A DNA stretch of 64,000 nt from Candidatus Obscuribacterales bacterium. Lineage in GTDB: Bacteria > Cyanobacteriota > Vampirovibrionia > Obscuribacterales > Obscuribacteraceae. Of the stretch, positions 34,339 to 41,754 are shown in pieces. The notes under the pieces are model-generated. The model worked only from the letters and a program-made list of their open reading frames with translations. It was not told the origin of the DNA and did not search any database. The DNA is taken from positions 59,536-123,535 of the forward strand of contig JAGVKB010000030.1 of NCBI GenBank assembly GCA_020050835.1, read 5' to 3'. Within the stretch, counting starts at the first letter, position 1. Each line of letters opens with the position of its first letter. The translations under genes and the position numbers were made by a program.

Positions 34339-36314
34339 TGTCCATCTCGATCCCCCAACAGGCAATCAAATCCTGCGGCGACGATCTCATCGTTGCTGTG
34401 CGCGACTTGAACAAACGGTATAAAACCGGCAGAGCGGCGTTGAGCGGCATTACCCTCGATATAAGGAAGGGAGATTTATACGGGCTGGTCGGGCCTGATG
34501 GTGCTGGCAAGAGCACGACGCTACGAATTCTTTCGGGGGTGATGGAGCCTTCCAGTGGTGAGGCTCTAATTCTAGGAACTGCTCCAAGCAATGCTAGACG
34601 CCAGATTGGTTATGTTCCGCAGAATTGTGCGCTTTACCCCGACTTGACGGTCGAGGAAAACTTGCGTTATCAAGCAGGATTGTATGGGATTTCAGAAAAG
34701 TCGTTCGGACAACTGAAAGACACCCATTTGACAAACATGGGTTTGCTGAAATTCTCCAACAGATTGGCTGGTCACTTGTCCGGCGGTATGAAGCAGAAGC
34801 TGGCACTTTGTTGTGCGCTCGTATCTCGGCCGCAACTTTTATTGCTTGACGAACCTACCACCGGTTTAGATCCGATTGCCCGCAGGGAATTGTGGCAGGT
34901 ACTCACTGCGCTTGCTCATGAAGGTGTGACCGCAGTGATCGCAACGCCCTTTCTCGACGAGGCAGAACGGTGCAGTCGCATTGCTTTAATGTATGAGGGC
35001 AAGATTTACCAGACTGGCACCCCTGATGAATTACGGAAAGCTCTTCCCATGCGCCGTCTTGAGATAACTTTTGTTGATGATCAAAAAACAGATGACATCT
35101 TGAACATTTTCAAGACAACTAAATTTCGCCATCTTAACGACTTTTACTTGTATGGAGATCATCTTGAAATTCTCGCGGAAGATGTTAAAGCAGCAGAAAT
35201 TGAATTACGCAGCGCGTTTTCGGGCAAGAATGTTGAAATTCAATGCATTAATGAAACTGCAGCGAGTATGGAAAACGTTTTCGTCATGCGGCTACGTGAA
35301 CTTGGCCATCGAGAATCTCAGATCGTGCCATTTCCACACATTCGTACAACGCAAAGTACAGATAGGTACTCACAGCAAAGCGACGTTGCCATTGAAGCGC
35401 GAAGTCTCAGCAAGAACTTTGGTGACTTCCGCGCAGTCGACAATGTCGAACTCGAAATTAGATATGGAGACATATACGGCTTGCTAGGCGCGAACGGAGC
35501 CGGCAAGACGACGACAATTAAAATGCTTTGCGGGCTCATGAAGCCAACCACGGGCTCAGTCAGCTTGTCCGGGAACAAAGAGGATTTGAGAAGCAGCGAA
35601 CTTTGTCAAAGAATTGGCTACATGAGTCAGAAGTTTACGCTCTATGATGGACTAACAGTAGAGGAAAATCTCCAATTCTACGCAGCCATCTACGAAATTC
35701 CCCTGAAGTTAAGAAAGCAACAGATCGATTGGGTCATTCAAGCCTGTAATCTGGAAGACATTCTAAAATCTTTGGTGGGGAAATTACCCTTCGGTTGGAA
35801 ACAACGCATCGCATTCGGTTCTGCAGTTATGCACGAGCCGGACATTATATTTCTTGACGAACCCACTGCTGGAGTCGATCCTCTGGCGCGCAGGCAGATC
35901 TGGACGCTTATACGGAACTGTGCTCGCAACGGAGCGGCAATACTCGTCACTACCCATTATTTGGATGAGGCGGAGTATTGCAACCGCCTCGCTTTCTTGG
36001 TTGCAAGCAAAATAGTCACGCAAGGCTCTCCGCGTGAGATAAAATCTCAATTTCTCGGCCAGGTCATCGAAGTAACGACAGATAACACTCAAGCAGTGTA
36101 TTCGGAACTAATCGTTCATCTGGATCATTGGAGAGTGTCTATCTTCGCTGGTTCAATCCATGTCTTGCTTGAGAATTCGCAGGCCGGTGTGGCCAGTGTC
36201 ACGTCAATGTTGAAAGAAGTCAGATGCGACATCAAATCGATAAGACTGATTCCATGTTCACTCGAGGATGCGTTCGTTGACGTCGTGCAGCGCAGTCGAA
36301 AGGAGGCAACGTGA
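34338..36314 (+). CDS. Tandem ABC transporter ATPase (YbhF-like)
   Basis: A 658-residue protein with two ABC domains. Domain one (about 15-320): Walker A GPDGAGKST, signature LSGGMKQKL, Walker B LLLLDEPTTGLD. Domain two (about 350-655): Walker A GANGAGKTT, Walker B IIFLDEPTAGVD, and a signature altered to LPFGWKQRI in place of LSGGQ. The alteration could make the two sites unequal, as in many asymmetric ABC proteins. It energises the two ABC-2 permeases that follow. The GTG start overlaps the hlyD stop and the end overlaps the next gene by four bases. Confidence 0.93.
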   Translation: MSISIPQQAIKSCGDDLIVAVRDLNKRYKTGRAALSGITLDIRKGDLYGLVGPDGAGKSTTLRILSGVMEPSSGEALILGTAPSNARRQIGYVPQNCALYPDLTVEENLRYQAGLYGISEKSFGQLKDTHLTNMGLLKFSNRLAGHLSGGMKQKLALCCALVSRPQLLLLDEPTTGLDPIARRELWQVLTALAHEGVTAVIATPFLDEAERCSRIALMYEGKIYQTGTPDELRKALPMRRLEITFVDDQKTDDILNIFKTTKFRHLNDFYLYGDHLEILAEDVKAAEIELRSAFSGKNVEIQCINETAASMENVFVMRLRELGHRESQIVPFPHIRTTQSTDRYSQQSDVAIEARSLSKNFGDFRAVDNVELEIRYGDIYGLLGANGAGKTTTIKMLCGLMKPTTGSVSLSGNKEDLRSSELCQRIGYMSQKFTLYDGLTVEENLQFYAAIYEIPLKLRKQQIDWVIQACNLEDILKSLVGKLPFGWKQRIAFGSAVMHEPDIIFLDEPTAGVDPLARRQIWTLIRNCARNGAAILVTTHYLDEAEYCNRLAFLVASKIVTQGSPREIKSQFLGQVIEVTTDNTQAVYSELIVHLDHWRVSIFAGSIHVLLENSQAGVASVTSMLKEVRCDIKSIRLIPCSLEDAFVDVVQRSRKEAT

Positions 36315-37429
36315 ACATAGTCTTGGTACAAGCAACTAAGGAGTGGAGAGAGTTTCAGCGAGATCGGCTTAGCTTAGCATTGGCCTTCTTGCTTCCCCTG
36401 TTCTCGCTTGTACTGCTCGGTTACGGCATCAAACTGGAATCAAGAAATATTCCGATCGTAGTGAATGATGTCGATAATACCTCTCTCAGCCGCGAGTTTG
36501 TTCAGCGCTTGTATGCGACAAACGTTTTTGTTCCCGCCTTGAGTTCCGACGCAAAGTCACCCACCGATGCAATAGACCGAGGTCTGGCTAAAGCGGCGCT
36601 GGTTGTACCCAAAGGGTTTACCGGAAAGCTTTTTCGAGGGGAAACGTCTGCTTTGCAGGTACTGATTGACGGAACCGACATTGCCAATACGCAGGTAATA
36701 TCTAACACTATAGAAGCAGCAACTCTATATTTTCTTGCCCGGCTCAAGGAGGCAGCAAAGCCTGAAGCTACTTCGCAGCTGGTCGTTCCCCATTTACGTC
36801 TCTGGTTTAACCCGGGGCGAGAAGAAACATTCTTCATCGTACCCGGTGCTTTCGGAATAATCTTATGGATGTTTCCGTCCTTGCTCACAGCCGTAGCTGC
36901 ATCGAGAGAAAAGGAGCAAGCAACCATTATTCGCGTCTATTCAAGTAATCCCAACGCGCTCGGTTTCTTGTTGGGAAAGACGCTAGTCTACTTTGTTGTT
37001 GCAATATGCATGGCAGTCACAGTAATGATGGTTGGCTCATTCCTGTTTGGCATTGGACTTGTTGGAGATCCGACACCACTCTTGGTAGCAACGCCGTTGT
37101 ATGTGTTAACGTCTGTATTGTTTGGGCTATTACTAGGCACCTTTGCCAATTCTCAAACAATAGCGGTTCAAGCCACCTCAACGATCGGCTTTTTCCCGTG
37201 CCTTCTATTGTCAGGATTTGTGTATCCAATCAGCAATATACCGTTTCCATTGTCACTATTTTCTCTAGTGGTACCAGCGCGTTACTTTGTCGAGTTGACA
37301 CGCGACACATTTGTCAGAGGGTGTGGCTGGTCTGCCGTGTGGCCGGTACCCCTGGTACTACTGGGGTTCTGTTGTCTCCTGCTCGCAGGGAGTTGGATCA
37401 GTGTGCGGCGCATGCAAGTGAAGGATTGA
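36311..37429 (+). CDS. ABC-2 type permease 1 (YbhS/YbhR-like)
   Basis: A 372-residue membrane protein with a GTG start overlapping the ATPase stop. One span at the N-terminus (LALAFLLPLFSLVLLGYGI), a large outside loop (about 45-180) with DGTDIANTQVISNTI, then five spans including GAFGIILWMFPSLLTAVAAS and KTLVYFVVAICMAVTVMMVGS. The motif REKEQATI marks the ABC-2 family coupling helix. With its partner it should form the drug- or lipid-exporting channel. Confidence 0.92.
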   Translation: MNIVLVQATKEWREFQRDRLSLALAFLLPLFSLVLLGYGIKLESRNIPIVVNDVDNTSLSREFVQRLYATNVFVPALSSDAKSPTDAIDRGLAKAALVVPKGFTGKLFRGETSALQVLIDGTDIANTQVISNTIEAATLYFLARLKEAAKPEATSQLVVPHLRLWFNPGREETFFIVPGAFGIILWMFPSLLTAVAASREKEQATIIRVYSSNPNALGFLLGKTLVYFVVAICMAVTVMMVGSFLFGIGLVGDPTPLLVATPLYVLTSVLFGLLLGTFANSQTIAVQATSTIGFFPCLLLSGFVYPISNIPFPLSLFSLVVPARYFVELTRDTFVRGCGWSAVWPVPLVLLGFCCLLLAGSWISVRRMQVKD

Positions 37430-37434
37430 CAGTG

Positions 37435-38619
37435 ATGAATTCAATACTTGACGGAATTGTATCAAGCCACCTCTGGGCTCTTGTTCTAAAGGAGACTCGG
37501 GAGATTCTGCGCAATAAATATTTGCTCTTCTTAATTCTGGTACCACCTACAATTCAGCTGGTAATTCTCGGCGGCGCGCTGGATCCTCAGGTTCGCAATT
37601 TATCTCTTGCAACTGTCGATTATTCTCACACTAAACAAAGTCGCGATCTTGTCGCTGAGTTAATCGGGAGTGGAGCCTTTCTACGCAATTCCTACATCTC
37701 CGACGAGCGGGTCCTGTCTCGCCAGCTGGAAAGAGGTCAGCTCAACGTTGGATTGGTAATCCCCTCGGACTTCTCAAGTAATCTCTACCGAGGGAAATCT
37801 GCCAATGTCCAGGTTCTGATGGACGGTGCTGACGCGTACACTGCTGGTATTGCGAGTAGTTTGGTACTGCGCACTATCCATCAGTTTCGACCTGATGGTT
37901 TAACTCTGCAGTCTTCAGTGGTCAAACTGTCAGGTAAGAGCACTAATGACTCGAAAGTGCAGGATCAATCTGCACCTGTAATTGATCCTCGCATTGACAT
38001 TCTCTACAATCCTGGACAAATTAGTAGCTGGTTTTTCATACCGGGGATATTAGGTGCTTGCCTGACCTTAACAGGCACATTGGTGGCATCTGCAACCGTG
38101 TTACGTGAGCGGGAAAGTGGCACGATGGAGCAATTGCTGATGACTCCAGCATCGTCATGGGAAATATTGCTTGCGAAAATCATACCGCTGGCAGTGTTTC
38201 TCCTTGGTGATGTTTGTCTGGCGATCGGTGCTGCACGAATCATTTTCGGAATGCCGTTTCATGGCAGCCTAGCGCTGTTCATGCTCGCCTCCGCGCTCTA
38301 TGCCTTTGTCGGCATCGGCTTGGGAATGATGCTGGGTTCTATCTGCCGCAGTCAGCGGCAGGCACAGCTAGCGTCCTTTTTTATCAACATTCCGCTGATC
38401 TTGCTGTCTGGAACGGTTGTGCCACTCGATACCATGCCCTGGTTACTCCAAACATTGTCGCTGGCTAACCCGTTGCGATACTATACGCTGATCGCTCGCG
38501 GTATCATTTTGAAAGGAGCCACCTTCTCAATGCTGTGGCAGCAGCTACTGCTGTTGACCCTGTCTGCAATATTGGTCCTAACCGTGAGCGCAAATCGTTT
38601 TCGCAGACAGTCGGTGTGA
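37435..38619 (+). CDS. ABC-2 type permease 2 (YbhS/YbhR-like)
   Basis: A 394-residue membrane protein starting at ATG 37435 (GTG 37432 is also possible) with AAGGA upstream, five bases after permease 1; the frame is open further upstream but that part is permease 1 in another frame. It has NKYLLFLILVPPTIQLVILGG, DGADAYTAGIASSLVLRTI in the outer loop and RERESGTMEQLLMTPASSWE, the family signature. It is the last gene of the operon. The substrate of the exporter cannot be told. Confidence 0.92.
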   Translation: MNSILDGIVSSHLWALVLKETREILRNKYLLFLILVPPTIQLVILGGALDPQVRNLSLATVDYSHTKQSRDLVAELIGSGAFLRNSYISDERVLSRQLERGQLNVGLVIPSDFSSNLYRGKSANVQVLMDGADAYTAGIASSLVLRTIHQFRPDGLTLQSSVVKLSGKSTNDSKVQDQSAPVIDPRIDILYNPGQISSWFFIPGILGACLTLTGTLVASATVLRERESGTMEQLLMTPASSWEILLAKIIPLAVFLLGDVCLAIGAARIIFGMPFHGSLALFMLASALYAFVGIGLGMMLGSICRSQRQAQLASFFINIPLILLSGTVVPLDTMPWLLQTLSLANPLRYYTLIARGIILKGATFSMLWQQLLLLTLSAILVLTVSANRFRRQSV

Positions 38620-38637
38620 CAAGACACAAGTTGTTCT

Positions 38638-38661
38638 AAATTGGTGCTTCTCGCACAATTT
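38638..38661 (+). terminator. Possible rho-independent terminator of the export operon
   Basis: AAATTGGTGC-TTCTC-GCACAATTT forms a stem with one bulged base 19 bases after the last permease, followed by TGGGTTTG. The T-run is short. The remaining gap to the hemerythrin gene (38662-38934) holds only a micro-ORF candidate. Confidence 0.4.
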
Positions 38662-38851
38662 GGGTTTGCACTGTAGTGGAGCTGCTTGGTTGCTCCACAG
38701 TCGTTCGTCCTGGTTGCAGCTGCGAACTCATGCACATATGGATCCCTCTGCCAAAGGGTGGTCCCAGCTGTGGAACCCGACAGTTTAATCTACGTCTCCT
38801 CCGTTGAACTTAAGCCTTCTCGCGGAAAGAGGCTGAAACAAGGAGTTTCGC

Positions 38852-38938
38852 ATGAATACCACATATAGAATGAAAGAAAGCCCAGCTACGGGGGAATTGC
38901 AGCCCGTCTTGGCATGGTGCGGCAGAGGGTTTTCTTAG
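38852..38938 (+). CDS. Micro-ORF of 28 residues, doubtful
   Basis: ATG 38852 has an AAGGAG site at good spacing and opens a frame starting MNTTYRMKESPATGEL and ending GRGFS before TAG. It overlaps the 3' end of the hemerythrin gene on the other strand by four bases. The ribosome site is the only support. Confidence 0.25.
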   Translation: MNTTYRMKESPATGELQPVLAWCGRGFS

Positions 38939-39981
38939 TTTCTGCCTGTGCTCGCGTCTGGCAACCCTGTTGGTTTCTCCAACGTGATCGATCCATGCAG
39001 TAGTTGAGTTGGACGCGACCGCCCTGCCTCGATTGATGCGGTGAGTCCGCACAGCTTGCTGAGCTCCTCACCATTCAGGGTTTGTTCCAGTGCAGGAAAC
39101 AACGAATTTTCCTCCCAGCGGATGTACGCATCAAGTGAACTAGCCACGCTTGCCATTAAGCCCAGCCCAGGATCGACAGCCGACTCCAGTTGGTCCAGCT
39201 CATTTATAAGTGTACGAACGTTATTGTGATGTTGTTGAAACTGGGCTCGCAGTGCTCCGTTTGAAATCACCGGCGACAAGACTCGTTGCTCATCCTCTAA
39301 ATAGGACAGTATTACATCACGACTTGCCGCACGAATTTGCTCAGCTAGTCGTACGCGATCTCGTTCCGACGCGCGCACTGCTTTGTGCCCATGTTGTGCG
39401 CAAACAAGCCCTATGCCGTGATCTCTGGAAAGTGGTTGAAGGCTGGGGTGACGTTTGGTTTTTTTGCTATCCATTCCTGAATCCTCTCTTTTCATAGGGG
39501 CAATGATTCTGCTTCCGAATCTCGGCAGCCAGCTTGCTCGCTTCCCAGGCCTCAGCATCCAGTCGGTCGCTTGTGAATTCATGGTCCGGAGCACTTGCGG
39601 AGACAACTGCTGGCGAAATTCAACGAAGAGCTTGTCGGCATAGTGCCTGAGATGAGCATGAAAGCCTTCAAGGAGCGCGCGGAGTCCCGCTGTGAAGTCA
39701 GAGTCATCCACATGGCTCATAAGGAGATTGTCCAATGCATCATTAATGTCTTTCCGGTCCTTCAAGCATTCTTTCATTAGAGCCTGGTCGGCCTCTGTCT
39801 CGTTAAAGGTGCTCGGGAAGAGAGACTCCTGGCGCTCAAAATGTTTTCTGATTTCGTCGAAGACAAGGGAGGCCCGTTCAAATCTCTCCGCATTAGACAC
39901 TTGATCATAGCAAGTTATAAATTCGCCGAGTTGCTGGTCGATTCGCTGATGGTCCGCTTCTAATAACTCAAAAATATTCAT
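38935..39981 (-). CDS. Tandem hemerythrin-like (HHE) protein
   Basis: A 348-residue protein with two hemerythrin-like four-helix domains. Domain one (about 1-130): LLEADHQRIDQQLGEF, FDEIRKHFERQESLFP, FHAHLRHYADKLF. Domain two (about 180-310): LSRDHGIGLVCAQHGHKA, YLEDEQRVLSPVI, FQQHHNNVRTLINEL, YIRWEENSLFPALE. The His and Glu of these blocks can hold a di-iron centre that binds O2 or NO. A basic linker (KKTKRHPS) joins them. Such proteins act in oxygen sensing, iron storage or nitrosative-stress repair. It fits the theme of oxygen-responsive proteins in this window. Confidence 0.85.
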   Translation of the reverse strand: MNIFELLEADHQRIDQQLGEFITCYDQVSNAERFERASLVFDEIRKHFERQESLFPSTFNETEADQALMKECLKDRKDINDALDNLLMSHVDDSDFTAGLRALLEGFHAHLRHYADKLFVEFRQQLSPQVLRTMNSQATDWMLRPGKRASWLPRFGSRIIAPMKREDSGMDSKKTKRHPSLQPLSRDHGIGLVCAQHGHKAVRASERDRVRLAEQIRAASRDVILSYLEDEQRVLSPVISNGALRAQFQQHHNNVRTLINELDQLESAVDPGLGLMASVASSLDAYIRWEENSLFPALEQTLNGEELSKLCGLTASIEAGRSRPTQLLHGSITLEKPTGLPDASTGRN

Positions 39982-40159
39982 TGTTCTAATCCACTAAGAT
40001 TTGGTTCCCGTGTCAGACGTGGTAAAGAACCGAAGGTTCCCTGCTTTCAGGACTGCTAACTGCGCAATGTGCCCGAGACCGGCAACTGCATATCTCACCT
40101 TTCTCATACTGCGCTGCGGATGGGTCAAATACAAAAACCTCCGTCGGCGACCACCGCTG

Positions 40160-40387
40160 CTAGTCAGTCCAAGCGGGAATGCTCTTGCGCTCACCATAAG
40201 GGATGTAACCTATGTGATTCATGTATTTGCGATAGCGCGGATTATCCGGCTTGATGGTTAACACCATTGCAAAATTGGACCGAGTTTCTATATTTCTATG
40301 CAACACAAGCTTGAGAGTGCCATCTTCCTCAACTGAGGCCACACCGATCGAATCATTGATCATATTATCTTTCATCTGGCTACCCAT
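40160..40387 (-). CDS. 75-residue protein of a duplicated pair, copy B
   Basis: Nearly identical to the gene at 28756-28983: 67 of 75 residues match. Eight residues differ, including MKDNMIND for MKNNTIND and IGYIPYGERKSIPAWTD for VGFIPYGERKCIPPWTE. DNA similarity covers about 285 bases from 40160 to about 40445, including the sequence before the start codon. No family recognised. Both genes are minus-strand and stand alone. The duplication is dispersed by 11 kb. Confidence 0.7.
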   Translation of the reverse strand: MGSQMKDNMINDSIGVASVEEDGTLKLVLHRNIETRSNFAMVLTIKPDNPRYRKYMNHIGYIPYGERKSIPAWTD

Positions 40388-40433
40388 ACTGTGCGCACTC
40401 TAGATCTAAGTCTTTGTCTCTTGCTAAGGGTAC

Positions 40434-40766
40434 CTAGCTAGTCGCGTCTCTCACTGGTCGGTCTGCCACGCTTGTGTTGTGGCACACGTTGCAGGAACTA
40501 CAGTAGCTCAAGCACACACTTTGTCGCTCTATCCTCCTTAAGCATACGCTCTTTAAGGCTTCAAGAACCGGCGACATTAGTGCCTTCACTCGCAAGGTGC
40601 CCAGCGCATTCTGTTTGACCACGGTCAGTCCTGCAAACTGGCAAAGCGCAAGGTGTTCATTCGAGTAGGTGAAGCAATCAAGCTGCGTGACACCGTGCCA
40701 GCTTATCTTCAGGATATGCAAGTGTTCCGCCACAACCTTGTTTTTTGACTGCGCGATTTGCTCCAA
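40434..40766 (-). CDS. Doubtful 110-residue hypothetical protein
   Basis: The frame reads MEQIAQSKNKVVAEHLHILK, with FTYSNEHLALCQFAGLTVVK in the middle and a Cys-rich end (CLSYCSSCNVCHN). It resembles no family I know and its 3' end enters the duplicated segment upstream of copy B. It may be chance. The rest of 40388-40951 has no other candidate. Confidence 0.25.
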   Translation of the reverse strand: MEQIAQSKNKVVAEHLHILKISWHGVTQLDCFTYSNEHLALCQFAGLTVVKQNALGTLRVKALMSPVLEALKSVCLRRIERQSVCLSYCSSCNVCHNTSVADRPVRDATS

Positions 40767-40951
40767 GCACTCGTCGATGCCATCACTTTTGATGGCATTG
40801 GCTCCAGGGCTCCAAGCACGAAACTTAACAATGTGTCATAATGAGAATGTGTTCGGTGTTATTGGATTTTTCCGAACAGACCGTGTAACAACACTGAGGC
40901 AGCTGCTCAACATTCGTAAATCCTCTGGTAAACAGCCAAAGACGAGGATTT

Positions 40952-41425
40952 ATGTATTTCATGGCATCACAACTAGTTCCTAAAACTACAATTGACAAGA
41001 TTCAAGTTAGCCGGCAGTGGAACATGTTCACCGCTGCAAAGGATCGACTAGCATCTAGACTGACCAGTACTCCCAGCATCCTGAATCGGCTAGCACGCCG
41101 GGTGAATCTATCCGTGCAGCAGCGTGTGGCAGAAAATAGCAGCACGGATTCTGAAACGTTGGAGTTGCTGTCACAGCACCAATCAAGCGACATTAGATCT
41201 GCTGTCGCTCAGAATGAAAATAGCTTACGATCTACTGTGGACTCATTAGCTAGCGATTCCAACTGTGATGTTCGCTATGCGATGGCTGAAAATCCTTGGA
41301 CGAACGCCATACTACTCGAGAGACTAGCTCAAGATGAAAACCCCTATGTACAGAATCGAGCTCAGCGCACACAAGCCCAATTGAAAGCAGACGAGGAATT
41401 TTCAACTGACAGGGGGCTGGCTTGA
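40952..41425 (+). CDS. LRV-like helical repeat protein 1
   Basis: A 157-residue soluble protein with GAGGA before the start. Repeats of about 24 residues have the pattern of leucine-rich repeat variant (LRV) or HEAT-like helices: LSVQQRVAENSSTDSETLEL, SSDIRSAVAQNENSLRSTVD, NCDVRYAMAENPWTNAILLE and NPYVQNRAQRTQAQ. No iron-sulfur Cys cluster typical of the Azotobacter LRV protein is present. A close relative lies at 46413-46901. Role unknown; such repeats usually serve protein binding. Confidence 0.7.
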   Translation: MYFMASQLVPKTTIDKIQVSRQWNMFTAAKDRLASRLTSTPSILNRLARRVNLSVQQRVAENSSTDSETLELLSQHQSSDIRSAVAQNENSLRSTVDSLASDSNCDVRYAMAENPWTNAILLERLAQDENPYVQNRAQRTQAQLKADEEFSTDRGLA

Positions 41426-41754
41426 AATTCTGTCCGGACAAGACGTCAGCACCTTTAGCCAAAGCGCAGTTTCCGGAGAGAGGTTGTTTCACTCTCTGAT
41501 TTCCGAATTCAAAACGAATGCAGCTGGGGCTTTCTTACTCAGACCACGAGCAAGGTTAAAGTCAGATGAACACTTGCTACGCTTTTAAGTCTGATTGGGC
41601 GTGACGATACTGACAGGCTTCACTATATTCAGTATCAATCTGTTTTTTGCTAGGTGTAAGCAAAGACTCTTCCCTTGACTGTGCAAGTGTTCACTAGACT
41701 TTTAACTTCGACTCCTAAAATTAGACTATAAGCACTCCTCCGAGGACAAAAGGT
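41426..41754. other. Intergenic region upstream of the kinase gene
   Basis: About 330 bases with no gene on either strand. Plus-strand promoter elements for the kinase must be here; TTGACT (41673-41678) and TAGACT (41695-41700) have a 16-base spacing and are a weak candidate. Confidence 0.25.
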
